Assembly (NCBI GenBank): GCA_050329415.1
Contig: JBHJOS010000012.1
Coordinates: forward strand, 6,649 to 70,648
DNA length: 64,000 bases
Reading direction: 5' to 3'
DNA from: JANNOG01 sp050329415
GTDB taxonomy: Bacteria; Actinomycetota; Actinomycetes; Actinomycetales; JBBAYJ01
Made by a program: the position numbers and the translations under genes. Shown piece by piece: positions 1 through 8,431 of the stretch. The first letter of the stretch is position 1, and every line of letters begins with the position of its first letter. Under the pieces are notes generated by a model, which was not told the origin of the DNA, did no database searches, and saw nothing but the letters and a program-made list of their open reading frames with translations.

Positions 1-831
1 GGCGACCCGCCGCCCGCTTCGGGTCCCGGTCCTGGGGGCGACGCGCCCGCGGACGTCGTGCGTGCCCGGGCCTCGGGGGCGGAGGTCCTGCGCCACCGGG
101 ACCTCGCCGACCTCACCCCGGCCGAGCGGGCCGTCGTCGCGGAGCTGCTGCGACACCTCCGTCCCCGGCCGCCGCGACGTCCCGCCCGCCGCTGGTCGCC
201 GCGGTCCCGGGGTGACGTCGATGCCCGCCGCACCCTGCGGGAGCACCTGCGCCGGGCGGGTGAACCGGGGCCGCTGCGCCACCGCCGGTCCAGGGCGCGA
301 CCCCGGCGGGTCGTCCTCCTGGTCGACGTCTCGGGGTCCATGGAGCCGTACGCCGACGCCCTGCTCCGGCTCGCCCACGCCTGGGTCCGGGCCGCGCCGG
401 GCAGCACCGAGGTGTTCACCGTCGGCACCAGGCTCACGCGGGTGACGCGGGCACTGCGGGCGCGCGACCCCGACGAGGCACTGCGCGCCGCCGCGGCGGA
501 GATCCCCGACTGGTCCGGTGGCACCCGGCTGGGGGAGGTCCTCGGGGCCTTCCTCGACCGGTGGGGCCGCCGTGGCACGGCGCGGGGGGCCGTCGTCGTG
601 GTGTTCTCCGACGGCTGGGAGCGCGGGGACCCGGGGCTGCTGGGCGAGCAGGCCGCCCGGCTGCGGCGGCTGGCGCACCGGGTGCTCTGGGCCAACCCGC
701 ACCGGGGCCGTGCCGGGTACCTGCCCGTCCAGGGCGGCATCGCGGCCGTGCTGCCGCACCTGGACGGGCTCGTCGCAGGCCACTCCGTGGCGAGCTTCGC
801 CGCCCTCGCGGACGCGGTGGCCGAGGCGTGA
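1..831 (+). CDS. coxE: CoxE-like VWA domain protein (5' end outside window)
   Basis: The frame is open from base 1, so the gene starts upstream of the window; a GTG at 58 is only an internal candidate. The visible part has an Arg-rich linker and then a von Willebrand A domain with a full MIDAS set: DVSGSM near nt 324-341, the Thr in SGGTRLG, and FSDGWE near nt 606-623. CoxE proteins work with a MoxR-like AAA+ ATPase (CoxD) to mature the Mo/Cu centre of CO-dehydrogenase-type hydroxylases. Its place just upstream of coxSLM supports that role. The CoxD partner would lie to the left of the window. Cytoplasmic, with no signal peptide visible in this part. Confidence 0.85.
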   Translation, partial: GDPPPASGPGPGGDAPADVVRARASGAEVLRHRDLADLTPAERAVVAELLRHLRPRPPRRPARRWSPRSRGDVDARRTLREHLRRAGEPGPLRHRRSRARPRRVVLLVDVSGSMEPYADALLRLAHAWVRAAPGSTEVFTVGTRLTRVTRALRARDPDEALRAAAAEIPDWSGGTRLGEVLGAFLDRWGRRGTARGAVVVVFSDGWERGDPGLLGEQAARLRRLAHRVLWANPHRGRAGYLPVQGGIAAVLPHLDGLVAGHSVASFAALADAVAEA

Positions 832-904
832 CCTCGAAGGATCGAAAGTCCTTGCGGGCGGGCGCGATTGCGTCTTGACTCATGGTCTGGGTCACATCCG
901 TCCG

Positions 905-920
905 GTCACATCGTTGTGAC
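905..920. promoter_or_regulatory. Inverted repeat upstream of the cox operon
   Basis: The 125-bp gap between the VWA gene and coxS holds a perfect inverted repeat, GTCACA-TCGT-TGTGAC. A second GGTCACATC copy lies 14 bp upstream (890-898) and another GTCAC at about 926. The arms are the inside-out form of a CRP-type TGTGA/TCACA site. This looks like an operator cluster for a dimeric regulator, but no regulator gene lies nearby and the identity is inferred. Confidence 0.4.
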
Positions 921-956
921 GGCAGCGTCACGGCGTCTCGAGGGAGAGGGGCTCGC

Positions 957-1475
957 ATGGCGAGGAGAACCATCACGGTCACGGTGGACGGCATCCGCTA
1001 CACCGACGACGTCGAACCGAGGACGCTGCTGGTCCATCACCTGCGCGAGCGGCTGGGCAAGACGGGCACGGTGGTCGGCTGCGACACCGGCAACTGTGGC
1101 GCCTGCACGGTCCACCTCGACGGGCGCAGCGTGAAGTCGTGCGCCGTGCTGGCCGTCCAGGCCGACGGCGCCGAGATCACCACCATCGAGGGCCTGGCCC
1201 GCGACGGCGAGTTGCACCCGGTGCAGGGGGCCTTCCACGAGGCACACGCCCTGCAGTGCGGCTTCTGCACCCCTGGGATGATCATGCAGGCGGTCGACCT
1301 GCTCAACGACCACCCCGACCCCAGCGACGACGACGTCCGCGAGGGGATCGAGGGCAACCTCTGCCGCTGCACCGGCTACCAGAACATCGTCCGGGCGATC
1401 CGGGCCGCTGCCGGTGCGCCCACCGCCACCCCGGCGTTCCAGTCCGCTCCCGCCACGACCGGAGGGCTCGCATGA
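957..1475 (+). CDS. coxS: CO-dehydrogenase-type small subunit, two [2Fe-2S] clusters
   Basis: A 172-residue iron-sulfur subunit that carries electrons from the molybdenum centre to the FAD subunit. The N-terminal plant-type ferredoxin fold has GCDTGNCGACTVHLDG, with the fourth Cys in KSCAVL. The C-terminal helical domain has CGFCTPGM and NLCRCTGY for the proximal cluster. All eight cluster cysteines are present and the length is normal. The ATG at 957 was chosen over upstream in-frame starts because a purine-rich ribosome site (AGGGAGAGGGG, 941-951) precedes it and the protein then begins MARRTITVTVDG, as in the family. The stop overlaps the coxL start (ATGA), so translation is coupled. Confidence 0.95.
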   Translation: MARRTITVTVDGIRYTDDVEPRTLLVHHLRERLGKTGTVVGCDTGNCGACTVHLDGRSVKSCAVLAVQADGAEITTIEGLARDGELHPVQGAFHEAHALQCGFCTPGMIMQAVDLLNDHPDPSDDDVREGIEGNLCRCTGYQNIVRAIRAAAGAPTATPAFQSAPATTGGLA

Positions 1476-3868
1476 CCGCCGTCGAGGAGCGCACCGACAC
1501 CGGCCGCGAGTTCGGCCGTGCGCGGCGCCGCAAGGAGGACGCCCGCCTCATCACCGGGCGCACCCGCTGGACCGACAACATCACCCTGCCGGGAATGCTG
1601 CACCTGGCGATGGTGCGCAGCACGGTCGCCGCGGCGACGGTCACCGGGATCGACACCGCGGCCGCCAAGGAGTCCTCCGGCGTGCTCGGGGTGTGGACGG
1701 GGGCGGAGCTGCCGGGGGCCGACGCCGGCCTGCCCTGCGCCTGGCCGATCACCGAGGACATGAAGGCGCCGACCCATCCGGCCATCGCCCAGGGCGCCGT
1801 CCGCCACGCCGGCGAGATCGTCGCCGTCGTCGCGGCCCGGTCGGCGGCCGAGGCGGTCGACGCGGCCGAGCGGGTCGTCGTCGACTACGACGACCTGGAC
1901 CCGGTCCTCGACATGGAGGCGGCCCTGGCCGCCGGCTCGCGGCTGGTCCACGACGACCTCGGCACGAACGAGAACGCCACGTGGATCTTCGATTCGGCCG
2001 AGGCCGGCACCGGCGGCAGCGCCGACGCCGCCATCGCGGGCGCCCGCCAGGACCCCGACAGCGTCGTCGTCGAGACCCGGTACCGCCAGCAGCGCCTCGT
2101 CCCGGCGTTCATGGAGCCCCGCTCCGTGGTCGTCGACCCCACCGGCGAGCAGTACACGGTCTGGTCCGCCACCCAGGTGCCGCACTTCGTCCGGATCTTC
2201 ATGGCGCTCGTCACCGGGACGTCGGAGTCCAAGATCCGCGTCATCGCCCCGGACGTCGGGGGCGGCTTCGGCGGCAAGCTGCAGTTCACCCCCGAGGAAG
2301 TGATCGCCTTCCTGGTGGCCCGGCAGCTCGGCAAGCCCGTCAAGTACACCGAGACCCGCAGTGAGTCGATGCTCTCGGCCCATCACGGCCGCGACCAGAT
2401 CCAGCGGCTCACGGTCAGCGCCCGCCGGGACGGCACGGTGACCGCGCTCAGCGTGGAGCTGCTCGCCGACATGGGCGCCTATCTCGGCCTGGTGACCCCC
2501 GGCGTGCCGATCCTCGGTGCCTTCATGTTCAACGCCATCTACAAGTTCCCGGCCTACCGGTTCGTGTGCACCAACGTCTTCACCAACAAGACGTGGACGG
2601 ACGCCTACCGCGGCGCCGGGCGGCCCGAGGCCACGTATGCGATCGAGCGGACCATGGACGCCCTCGCCCGCGAGCTGGGCATGGACCCGCTGGAGGTCCG
2701 GCGGCGGAACTGGATCCGCCACGAGGAGTTCCCGTTCACCACGGTCGCGGGCCTGGAGTACGACTCCGGGAACTACGAGGCCGCGACGGCCCGGGCCCTG
2801 GAGCTGTTCGAGTACGACGCCCTGCGGGCCGAGCAGACCGACCGTCGCGCCCGCCGTGACCCGGTCCAGCTCGGCATCGGGATCTCGACCTTCACCGAGA
2901 TGTGCGGCCTGGCCCCGTCGCGGGTGCTCGGCGCCCTGCGCTACGTCGGCGGTGGTTGGGAGTCCGCGACCGTCCGGATGCTGCCGACCGGCAAGGTCGA
3001 GGTCGTCACGGGGACCAGCCCGCACGGCCAGGGCCACGAGACGGCGTGGAGCCAGATCGTCGCGGACAAGCTCGGGGTGCCGTTCGAGGACGTCGAGGTG
3101 CTCCACGGCGACACCCAGATCTCCGCCCGCGGGCTCGACACCTACGGCTCGCGATCGCTGGTGGTCGGGGGAGTGGCACTGTCCCACGCCGTCGACAAGG
3201 TGATCGACAAGGCGAAGGTCATCGCGGCGCACCTGCTCGAGGCGAGCCCGGACGACCTGGAGTTCACCGACGGCACGTTCACGGTGCGGGGCACCGACCG
3301 GGGCAAGGGCATCGCCGAGATCGCCTTCGCCGCCTTCGACGCCCACAACCTGCCCGACGGGATGGAGCCGGGCATCGACGCCGAGGCGACGTTCGACCCG
3401 CCGAACTTCTCCTACCCCCACGGCACGCACCTGTGCGCGACCGAGGTCGACACCGAGACCGGCCGGGTGACCGTCCGCCGGTACGTCGCCGTCGACGATG
3501 TCGGGGCCGTGGTCAACCCGCTCATCGTCGAGGGTCAGGTTCACGGCGGCCTCGCCCAGGGCATCGCCCAGGCCCTGTATGAGGACGCCCCCTACGACGA
3601 GTCGGGGACCCTGACCGCGGCGTCCCTGGCCACCTACCTCGTTCCCGGCGCCCCGGACCTGCCGACCTTCATCACCGACCGGACGGAGACCCTCGCGACC
3701 ACCAACCCCATGGGCGTCAAGGGTGTCGGCGAGGCGGGGACCATCGCCTCGACCCCGGCCGTCGTCAACGCAGTCGTCGACGCCCTGCAGCCGTGGGGGG
3801 TCACCGACGTCGAGATGCCGATGACCCCGATGCGCGTATGGCAGGCCGTCCAGGGAGGTGCCCGGTGA
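1472..3868 (+). CDS. coxL: CO-dehydrogenase-type large subunit, form II (molybdopterin)
   Basis: The 798-residue catalytic subunit of a xanthine-oxidase-family molybdenum hydroxylase. VGGGFGGK lies near residue 263 and the catalytic-loop motif AYRGAGRPEA near residue 378. The essential C-terminal Glu is in GVKGVGEAGT. AYRGAGR marks form II; genuine aerobic CO dehydrogenases (form I) have AYXCSFR with the Cys that binds copper, which is absent here. The substrate is therefore uncertain: form II enzymes have weak or undemonstrated CO activity and may oxidise other small molecules. It overlaps coxS by ATGA and coxM by GTGA, giving one operon in the order S-L-M. Confidence 0.93.
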   Translation: MTAVEERTDTGREFGRARRRKEDARLITGRTRWTDNITLPGMLHLAMVRSTVAAATVTGIDTAAAKESSGVLGVWTGAELPGADAGLPCAWPITEDMKAPTHPAIAQGAVRHAGEIVAVVAARSAAEAVDAAERVVVDYDDLDPVLDMEAALAAGSRLVHDDLGTNENATWIFDSAEAGTGGSADAAIAGARQDPDSVVVETRYRQQRLVPAFMEPRSVVVDPTGEQYTVWSATQVPHFVRIFMALVTGTSESKIRVIAPDVGGGFGGKLQFTPEEVIAFLVARQLGKPVKYTETRSESMLSAHHGRDQIQRLTVSARRDGTVTALSVELLADMGAYLGLVTPGVPILGAFMFNAIYKFPAYRFVCTNVFTNKTWTDAYRGAGRPEATYAIERTMDALARELGMDPLEVRRRNWIRHEEFPFTTVAGLEYDSGNYEAATARALELFEYDALRAEQTDRRARRDPVQLGIGISTFTEMCGLAPSRVLGALRYVGGGWESATVRMLPTGKVEVVTGTSPHGQGHETAWSQIVADKLGVPFEDVEVLHGDTQISARGLDTYGSRSLVVGGVALSHAVDKVIDKAKVIAAHLLEASPDDLEFTDGTFTVRGTDRGKGIAEIAFAAFDAHNLPDGMEPGIDAEATFDPPNFSYPHGTHLCATEVDTETGRVTVRRYVAVDDVGAVVNPLIVEGQVHGGLAQGIAQALYEDAPYDESGTLTAASLATYLVPGAPDLPTFITDRTETLATTNPMGVKGVGEAGTIASTPAVVNAVVDALQPWGVTDVEMPMTPMRVWQAVQGGAR

Positions 3869-4722
3869 TCCCCAGCCCGTTCGACTACGAGGCCCCGACC
3901 ACCGTCGAGGAGGCGGTGACCCTGCTCGCTGCGGCCGGTGACCGTGAGGTCAAGGTGCTGGCCGGCGGGCAGAGCCTGCTGCCGGTGCTGCGGCTGCGGC
4001 TCGCCGCCCCGGACCTGGTCGTCGACCTCGGCCGGGTCGAGGGGTTGCGAGGCGTGCGCGACGACGGCGACACGATCGTCGTCGGCGCCATGACGACCCA
4101 CGACGACGTGGTTCGGGAGCCGCTGGTCCGACAGCACGCGCTGCTGCTGGCGGAGGCGGCGCGGACCGTCGCCGACCCGCAGATCCGCCACCGCGGGACG
4201 TTCGGCGGATCGCTGGCCCACGCCGACCCGGCGGGTGACATGGGGGCCGCGGCGCTGGCACTCGGCGCGGAGATGGTGATCGCCGGCCCGGGTGGGCGGC
4301 GCAGCGTGGCGGGCGAGCAGTTCTTCGTCGACCTGTTCACGACCGCGGTCGGCGAGGGCGAGCTGCTCGTCGAGGTCCGGGTGCCCAAGCACACCGGGTG
4401 GGGCGCGCGGTACGAGAAGTTCAACCGGGTCGCGCAGGCCTGGTCGATCGTCGCCGTGGCGGCGACCGTCCGGGTCGAGGGTGGCACGATCGCCGAGGCC
4501 CGGGTCGGGCTGACGAACATGGGCGTGACACCCGTCCGGGCGCACGCGGTCGAGCAGGCGCTGGTCGGGGCCCCGGCGACGGCCGACGCGATCCGGCAGG
4601 CCGCTGCCGTGGCGGCCGAGGGCACGCGCCCGATGGCCGACGCCAACGCCGACGACGCCTACCGCCGCCACCTCGCCCGGGTCCTCACCGGCCGCGCGGT
4701 GCTGGCGGCCGCCGGGGCCTGA
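3865..4722 (+). CDS. coxM: CO-dehydrogenase-type medium subunit (FAD)
   Basis: A 285-residue flavoprotein of the CoxM/CutM family that accepts electrons from CoxS and passes them to quinone or another acceptor. Two FAD motifs are clear: AGGQSLLP at about residues 33-40 and GTFGGSLAHADPAGD near residue 112. A CO-dehydrogenase flavoprotein C-terminal domain follows, with WGARYEKFNRVAQAWS. The GTG at 3865 overlaps the coxL stop (GTGA) and follows GGGAGG at 3853-3858; that start gives the usual N-terminus (IPSPFDYEAP). It is the last gene of the cox operon. Confidence 0.93.
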   Translation: MIPSPFDYEAPTTVEEAVTLLAAAGDREVKVLAGGQSLLPVLRLRLAAPDLVVDLGRVEGLRGVRDDGDTIVVGAMTTHDDVVREPLVRQHALLLAEAARTVADPQIRHRGTFGGSLAHADPAGDMGAAALALGAEMVIAGPGGRRSVAGEQFFVDLFTTAVGEGELLVEVRVPKHTGWGARYEKFNRVAQAWSIVAVAATVRVEGGTIAEARVGLTNMGVTPVRAHAVEQALVGAPATADAIRQAAAVAAEGTRPMADANADDAYRRHLARVLTGRAVLAAAGA

Positions 4723-4824
4723 GCGGTCGCCCGGCTACCGTCCGCCGACCTGGGAGCACGCCGACGGGTCGGGCGGGCCGCGCCGCCGTCGGGCTCCTGG
4801 CCGGGTGACGGCGGCGCGCGTGGT

Positions 4825-4867
4825 CCAGCGGCAGGATCGGCACGACACCAGCGGCAGGATCGGCACG
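4825..4867. repeat. Two 20-bp direct repeats in the gap after coxM
   Basis: The 324-bp gap 4723-5046 contains two identical copies of CCAGCGGCAGGATCGGCACG at 4825-4844 and 4848-4867 (23-bp period). No convincing gene is visible in the gap. The repeats could be a protein-binding site or a replication slip. Confidence 0.6.
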
Positions 4868-5046
4868 TCTCGATCGGGAGATGCCATCCTGTCGTCGGGC
4901 CCCGACACCCTTGCCTTCGGCCCCCGCATGCGAGCCGTCCCGGTGAGCGCCCTGTGGGAGACGGCGCCCTCCTGAACCTGGGAGTTCGGCGGCGACCCGC
5001 CGCCCGGCGTGGTCGAGGCCGAGGCCGGGCACCTAGCGTGCCGTGC

Positions 5047-5742
5047 GTGGACATCATCCTCATCCCCGGGTTCTGGTTGGACGCCTCGTCGTGGGACCGG
5101 GTCGTGCCGGCGCTCGAGCAGGCGGGCCACCGGGTGCGGGCGCTCACGCTGCCCGGCCTGGAGTCGGTGGCCGCCGACCGGGGCGGCATCTCGTTGCGGG
5201 ATCACGTGACCGCGGTGGTCGACGCCGTCGACGAGGCGGACGGGCCGGTGGTCCTGGTCGGGCACTCCGGCGGCGGCGCCATCGCCTATGCGGCGGCCGA
5301 CGCCCGCCCGGACCGGATCGCCCGGGTGGTGTACGTCGATGCCGGCCCGCTCGGTCCCGGGCAGGCGATCAACGATGAACTGCCCGTCGCCGACGGCGAG
5401 ATCCTGTTGCCGGACTGGTCGGCGTTCACCGAGGAGGAGCTGCACGACCTCGACGACGACCTCCGGGCGCAGTTCCGTGCCCGCGCCGTGCCGCAGCCGG
5501 CCGCGGTGGCGACGGATCACCAGGTCCTCGGCGACGCCCGCCGCTACGACGTGCCCGCGACGATCGTCTGCTGCGAGTCCACCGCGGAGCAGATCCGGGA
5601 GTGGCTGGCGCAGGGGATGCCGTTCGTGGCGGAGCTCGCGGCCCTGCGACATGTCGAGTACGTCGACCTGCCGACCGGTCACTGGCCGCAGTTCACCAGG
5701 CCGGACGAGCTGGCGAAGGCGGTCCTGGCGGCAGTCCGCTGA
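5047..5742 (+). CDS. Alpha/beta hydrolase
   Basis: A 231-residue alpha/beta hydrolase. The strand and oxyanion segment IILIPGFWLDASSW is followed by the nucleophile elbow GHSGGG (Ser) and a C-terminal catalytic His in LPTGHWPQFT, with the acidic residue in between. The fold resembles the AB-hydrolase_6/EstA-like group; the substrate cannot be told. The start is taken as the GTG at 5047 because the hexamer TAGCGT (5034-5039) lies 7 nt upstream, typical of a leaderless actinobacterial transcript. A GTG at 5038 is an alternative that would add three residues. It faces the chemoreceptor gene convergently. Confidence 0.85.
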   Translation: MDIILIPGFWLDASSWDRVVPALEQAGHRVRALTLPGLESVAADRGGISLRDHVTAVVDAVDEADGPVVLVGHSGGGAIAYAAADARPDRIARVVYVDAGPLGPGQAINDELPVADGEILLPDWSAFTEEELHDLDDDLRAQFRARAVPQPAAVATDHQVLGDARRYDVPATIVCCESTAEQIREWLAQGMPFVAELAALRHVEYVDLPTGHWPQFTRPDELAKAVLAAVR

Positions 5743-5781
5743 CGGGGCCGCCCACCGGGGTCCGGGTGCCGGCGCGAGCCC

Positions 5782-7047
5782 TCAGCCGCGATCCCCGGCG
5801 GCGGGCGCCGTGCCGACGAGCGCGTCCAGGACGGCGGCGCTCGGCGGACTGGTCGCGGAGGTGCGGGCCGCGAGCAGCCGGCCGCCGGCCGGTGTGGGCG
5901 TGACCCGGATGATGCCGCACGTCAGCTCGAGCGGACCGGCGCCGGTGCTCCCGTGGACCCGCATCGGGTCCCCGACTCCGGCCAGATCGTCGACCCACAC
6001 CTCGACGGCGACCCCGGACATGCTGATGTCGCGCAGCGTGCCGTCGACCGACCGGTCGCCCACGACAACCGTCACGGGGTGGCTGACCTGCTGGCGGCGG
6101 GCACTGCGCCGTTCGGCGCCTCGGATGGCCTGGACGAACCGGTCGATCTCCGACCGCAGGTGCTCGGTGAGCGGGATGAGGCCCGTGCCGTCGCTGCCGG
6201 CATCGCCCTGGGCCGCGTCCACGATCTCGCCGATGCGGTCGATCATCTCGGCGATGCGGTCGGTGACGTTCCCGATGGCGTCGATCGCGGACTCCGCCGC
6301 CTGCTGGACCGTCGTCACCGCCGCGGTGATCGACTGAGACGAGTCCTCCGACTCGTCGGCCAGGCTCTTGACCTCCGTCGCGACGACCGTGAACCCGCGG
6401 CCGGCCTCCCCCGCCCGGGCGGCCTCGATCGTGGCGTTGAGGGCGAGCAACCGGGTCTGCTGGGCGATCCGCGTGATGAGCCCGATCGCCTGCCGGATCT
6501 CGTCGGTGCTGCTGCGCAGCGACTCCATGGTGCCGCGGGCCTGCTGGGCGTCGTCGCGGGCGGCGCCGGAGAACGCCGCCACCCGGGAGGCGGTGTCGCC
6601 CATCGCGCCGGCCGCCGAGGCCACGTGACCCGACAGTTCGACGAGCGCCTGCTCCAGCTGCGAGGCGAGGTCACGCCGTTCCTGGGCGGCGGCCAGCGCC
6701 GTGCGGTGGGACGACTCCATCGACTCGCGCCCGCCCTCGATGACCCGGGCGCCGTCCCGGAAGGCACCGGACAGTCCGGGCTCCAACAGCCGCCGGTAGA
6801 AGTGGCCCTCGCTGGCTGCGGTGATGGCGGCGCTGGACTCCCGGACGTAGGCATCCGTCACGTCGATCATGGCGTTGACGGCTCGCCGCACCTCGGTCTC
6901 AAGATGTCTGTCCTCGGGGGCGAGGCTCAGGGGCTCGAGGCGGGCGTCGGTGTCGCCCCGGGCGATCCGGTCGGCGGTCGCCGTGACGAGGCGCAGCGCC
7001 TCGGCGAGGCGGTCGGCGCGGTGGCCGCCGCGAGGTCGCCGGGTCAC
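5782..7047 (-). CDS. Soluble methyl-accepting chemotaxis protein with C-terminal PilZ domain
   Basis: A 421-residue protein without membrane spans. A short helical N-terminus (residues 1-60) leads into a chemoreceptor signalling coiled coil (about 90-300) with the conserved hairpin tip GRGFTVVATEVKSLADES near 215-235, where CheA and CheW bind. A PilZ domain follows (312-400) with both cyclic-di-GMP motifs: RRSAR (313-317) and DISMSG (340-345). Joining chemoreceptor output to a c-di-GMP domain in one chain is unusual. The GTG start overlaps the stop of the upstream PAS gene (GTGA), so the two are co-translated and probably act together as a split Aer-like sensor. No che genes lie in the window. 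Confidence 0.9.
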   Translation of the reverse strand: MTRRPRGGHRADRLAEALRLVTATADRIARGDTDARLEPLSLAPEDRHLETEVRRAVNAMIDVTDAYVRESSAAITAASEGHFYRRLLEPGLSGAFRDGARVIEGGRESMESSHRTALAAAQERRDLASQLEQALVELSGHVASAAGAMGDTASRVAAFSGAARDDAQQARGTMESLRSSTDEIRQAIGLITRIAQQTRLLALNATIEAARAGEAGRGFTVVATEVKSLADESEDSSQSITAAVTTVQQAAESAIDAIGNVTDRIAEMIDRIGEIVDAAQGDAGSDGTGLIPLTEHLRSEIDRFVQAIRGAERRSARRQQVSHPVTVVVGDRSVDGTLRDISMSGVAVEVWVDDLAGVGDPMRVHGSTGAGPLELTCGIIRVTPTPAGGRLLAARTSATSPPSAAVLDALVGTAPAAGDRG

Positions 7048-7574
7048 GGCGTCACCGACCAGACGAACTCCTCGTACGTCGTGCCCTGCTGGGCCAGAGC
7101 CGCGTGGAAGGCCTCGGTCGACGCCGCCAGCGCCTCGCGCGCCGACCCGTGGGCCCGCTCGACCTCCCGCAGCCGCCGGTACAGCGGCTCCACGGCGGCG
7201 ATCGCCGACCGGGCGGGGGCTCGGCGGTTCGAGTGGTAGCCCGTGATCGGCCCGCCCGCCGTCCCGGTGGCCGTCATGTGCGCGAACACCCAGTAGTGCG
7301 TGCCGTCCGCCGCGAGGTTGACGACGTAGGCGAAGATCTCCTGCCGTGCCTGGATGGTGTCCCAGGCGTACTTGAAGATGGCTCGCGGCATGTCGGGATG
7401 GCGCACGATGTTGTGCGGCCGGCCGACGAGGTCCTCCTCCGGCATCGCCGACATCCGGCAGAAGACGTCGTTCGCGTAGGTGATGCGGCCCTTGGCGTCG
7501 GTCTTGCTGACGATGAGCTCGTCGGAGCCCAGGAGCCGCTCGACCCCCGTGGGCCGTACCGCCGTCGCCGTCAT
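7044..7574 (-). CDS. Aer-like PAS domain protein
   Basis: A 176-residue protein with one PAS domain at about residues 10-115. It shares the Aer signature RHPDMP and the later DGTHYWVFA, which belong to FAD-binding redox/aerotaxis PAS domains. A helical tail follows, perhaps contacting the receptor. There is no transmembrane segment and no HAMP domain. The ATG at 7574 follows GGAGGAGG at a good distance. The gene overlaps the chemoreceptor-PilZ gene by GTGA. Family knowledge suggests redox or oxygen sensing; bound flavin is inferred. Confidence 0.85.
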   Translation of the reverse strand: MTATAVRPTGVERLLGSDELIVSKTDAKGRITYANDVFCRMSAMPEEDLVGRPHNIVRHPDMPRAIFKYAWDTIQARQEIFAYVVNLAADGTHYWVFAHMTATGTAGGPITGYHSNRRAPARSAIAAVEPLYRRLREVERAHGSAREALAASTEAFHAALAQQGTTYEEFVWSVTP

Positions 7575-7722
7575 CCGGCCTCCTCCCGTGTCAATCAAGA
7601 GTCGGTGGCGCTGGGGCGGGACTTGAGGTCGTCTCCCGTGCCGGTGACGGGGGCATCGTCCGGCGCGCCCCTCGGCCGACCGCAACGGGAGCCCATGGCG
7701 CGGCACCCGGCGAACCCGCTGT

Positions 7723-8323
7723 TCAGGTCATGATCGGGCGAACTGGCTGCGACTCTGTCTCTCGAAACCGGCCGACCGTCCAGGCAAGAAGGGCGGCAGT
7801 GGTCATCGCGACAATCGCCGTCGACATTCCGGCCCGGATGTCGACGTGGACTGTCAACGTTCCGGAGGCCAGCGCTCCGAGCGGTATGCCCAGCCCCGAC
7901 GACAGCATCCGGCGCGTGGTGTTCACCCTGCCCTGCGGATGGTCCGGAGTGACTTCCTGCGAATACGTCATCGTGTTGATGAGGACTATGAGGTACGCCG
8001 AACCCCAGGCTGCCAGCGCGACCAGCGCCACTCGCCAGTCCGAGGCGGTCACGACGACGACCCCGAGGGCGGCCCCGATGGGCAGCGTGAGTCGCAGCAC
8101 CCGGAGTGGGTGGAGCTGGCGACGCAGGAGCGGCAAGAGGACGGATCCCGTGAGCTGGTAGGTGAGCACCGGGAGGGCCCACCGAGGTGACGCCGGCACC
8201 GAGCGCCGACACGGCTCGGGCCGTCCAGAACAGCCGGAACGTCGCGCTCGTGCGGAGGAGTCTGATCGCGGAACCGGGTTCGGCTTCCGCAAGTTCGACG
8301 TCGGTATCTGCATCACGCTTCAC
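7723..8323 (-). pseudogene. Decayed MFS transporter
   Basis: The N-terminal reading starts at GTG 8323 and looks like the start of a drug/siderophore-type MFS protein (TSATFRLFWTARAVSALGAG). The continuation (ALPVLTYQLTGS) is in another frame; a single extra G in the run at about 8176-8181 explains the shift. After LTGSVLLPLLRR the product jumps to a late-MFS segment (LPIGAALGVVVV...) and ends at RPIMT. The middle of the 12-helix protein, roughly transmembrane 3 to 8, is missing. A frameshift and an internal deletion together make it non-functional. The frameshift alone could be a sequencing error; the deletion could not. Confidence 0.75.
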
Positions 8324-8431
8324 GGTGACGTATAGGCAGATCCGTGACCGGGGCGCAAGCCGGCTACGCGGTCATCGGATCATCTGAGTGCTGGAACGGG
8401 GCAGCTCCCGGCCGTTGTCGCGGCAGCCCGA

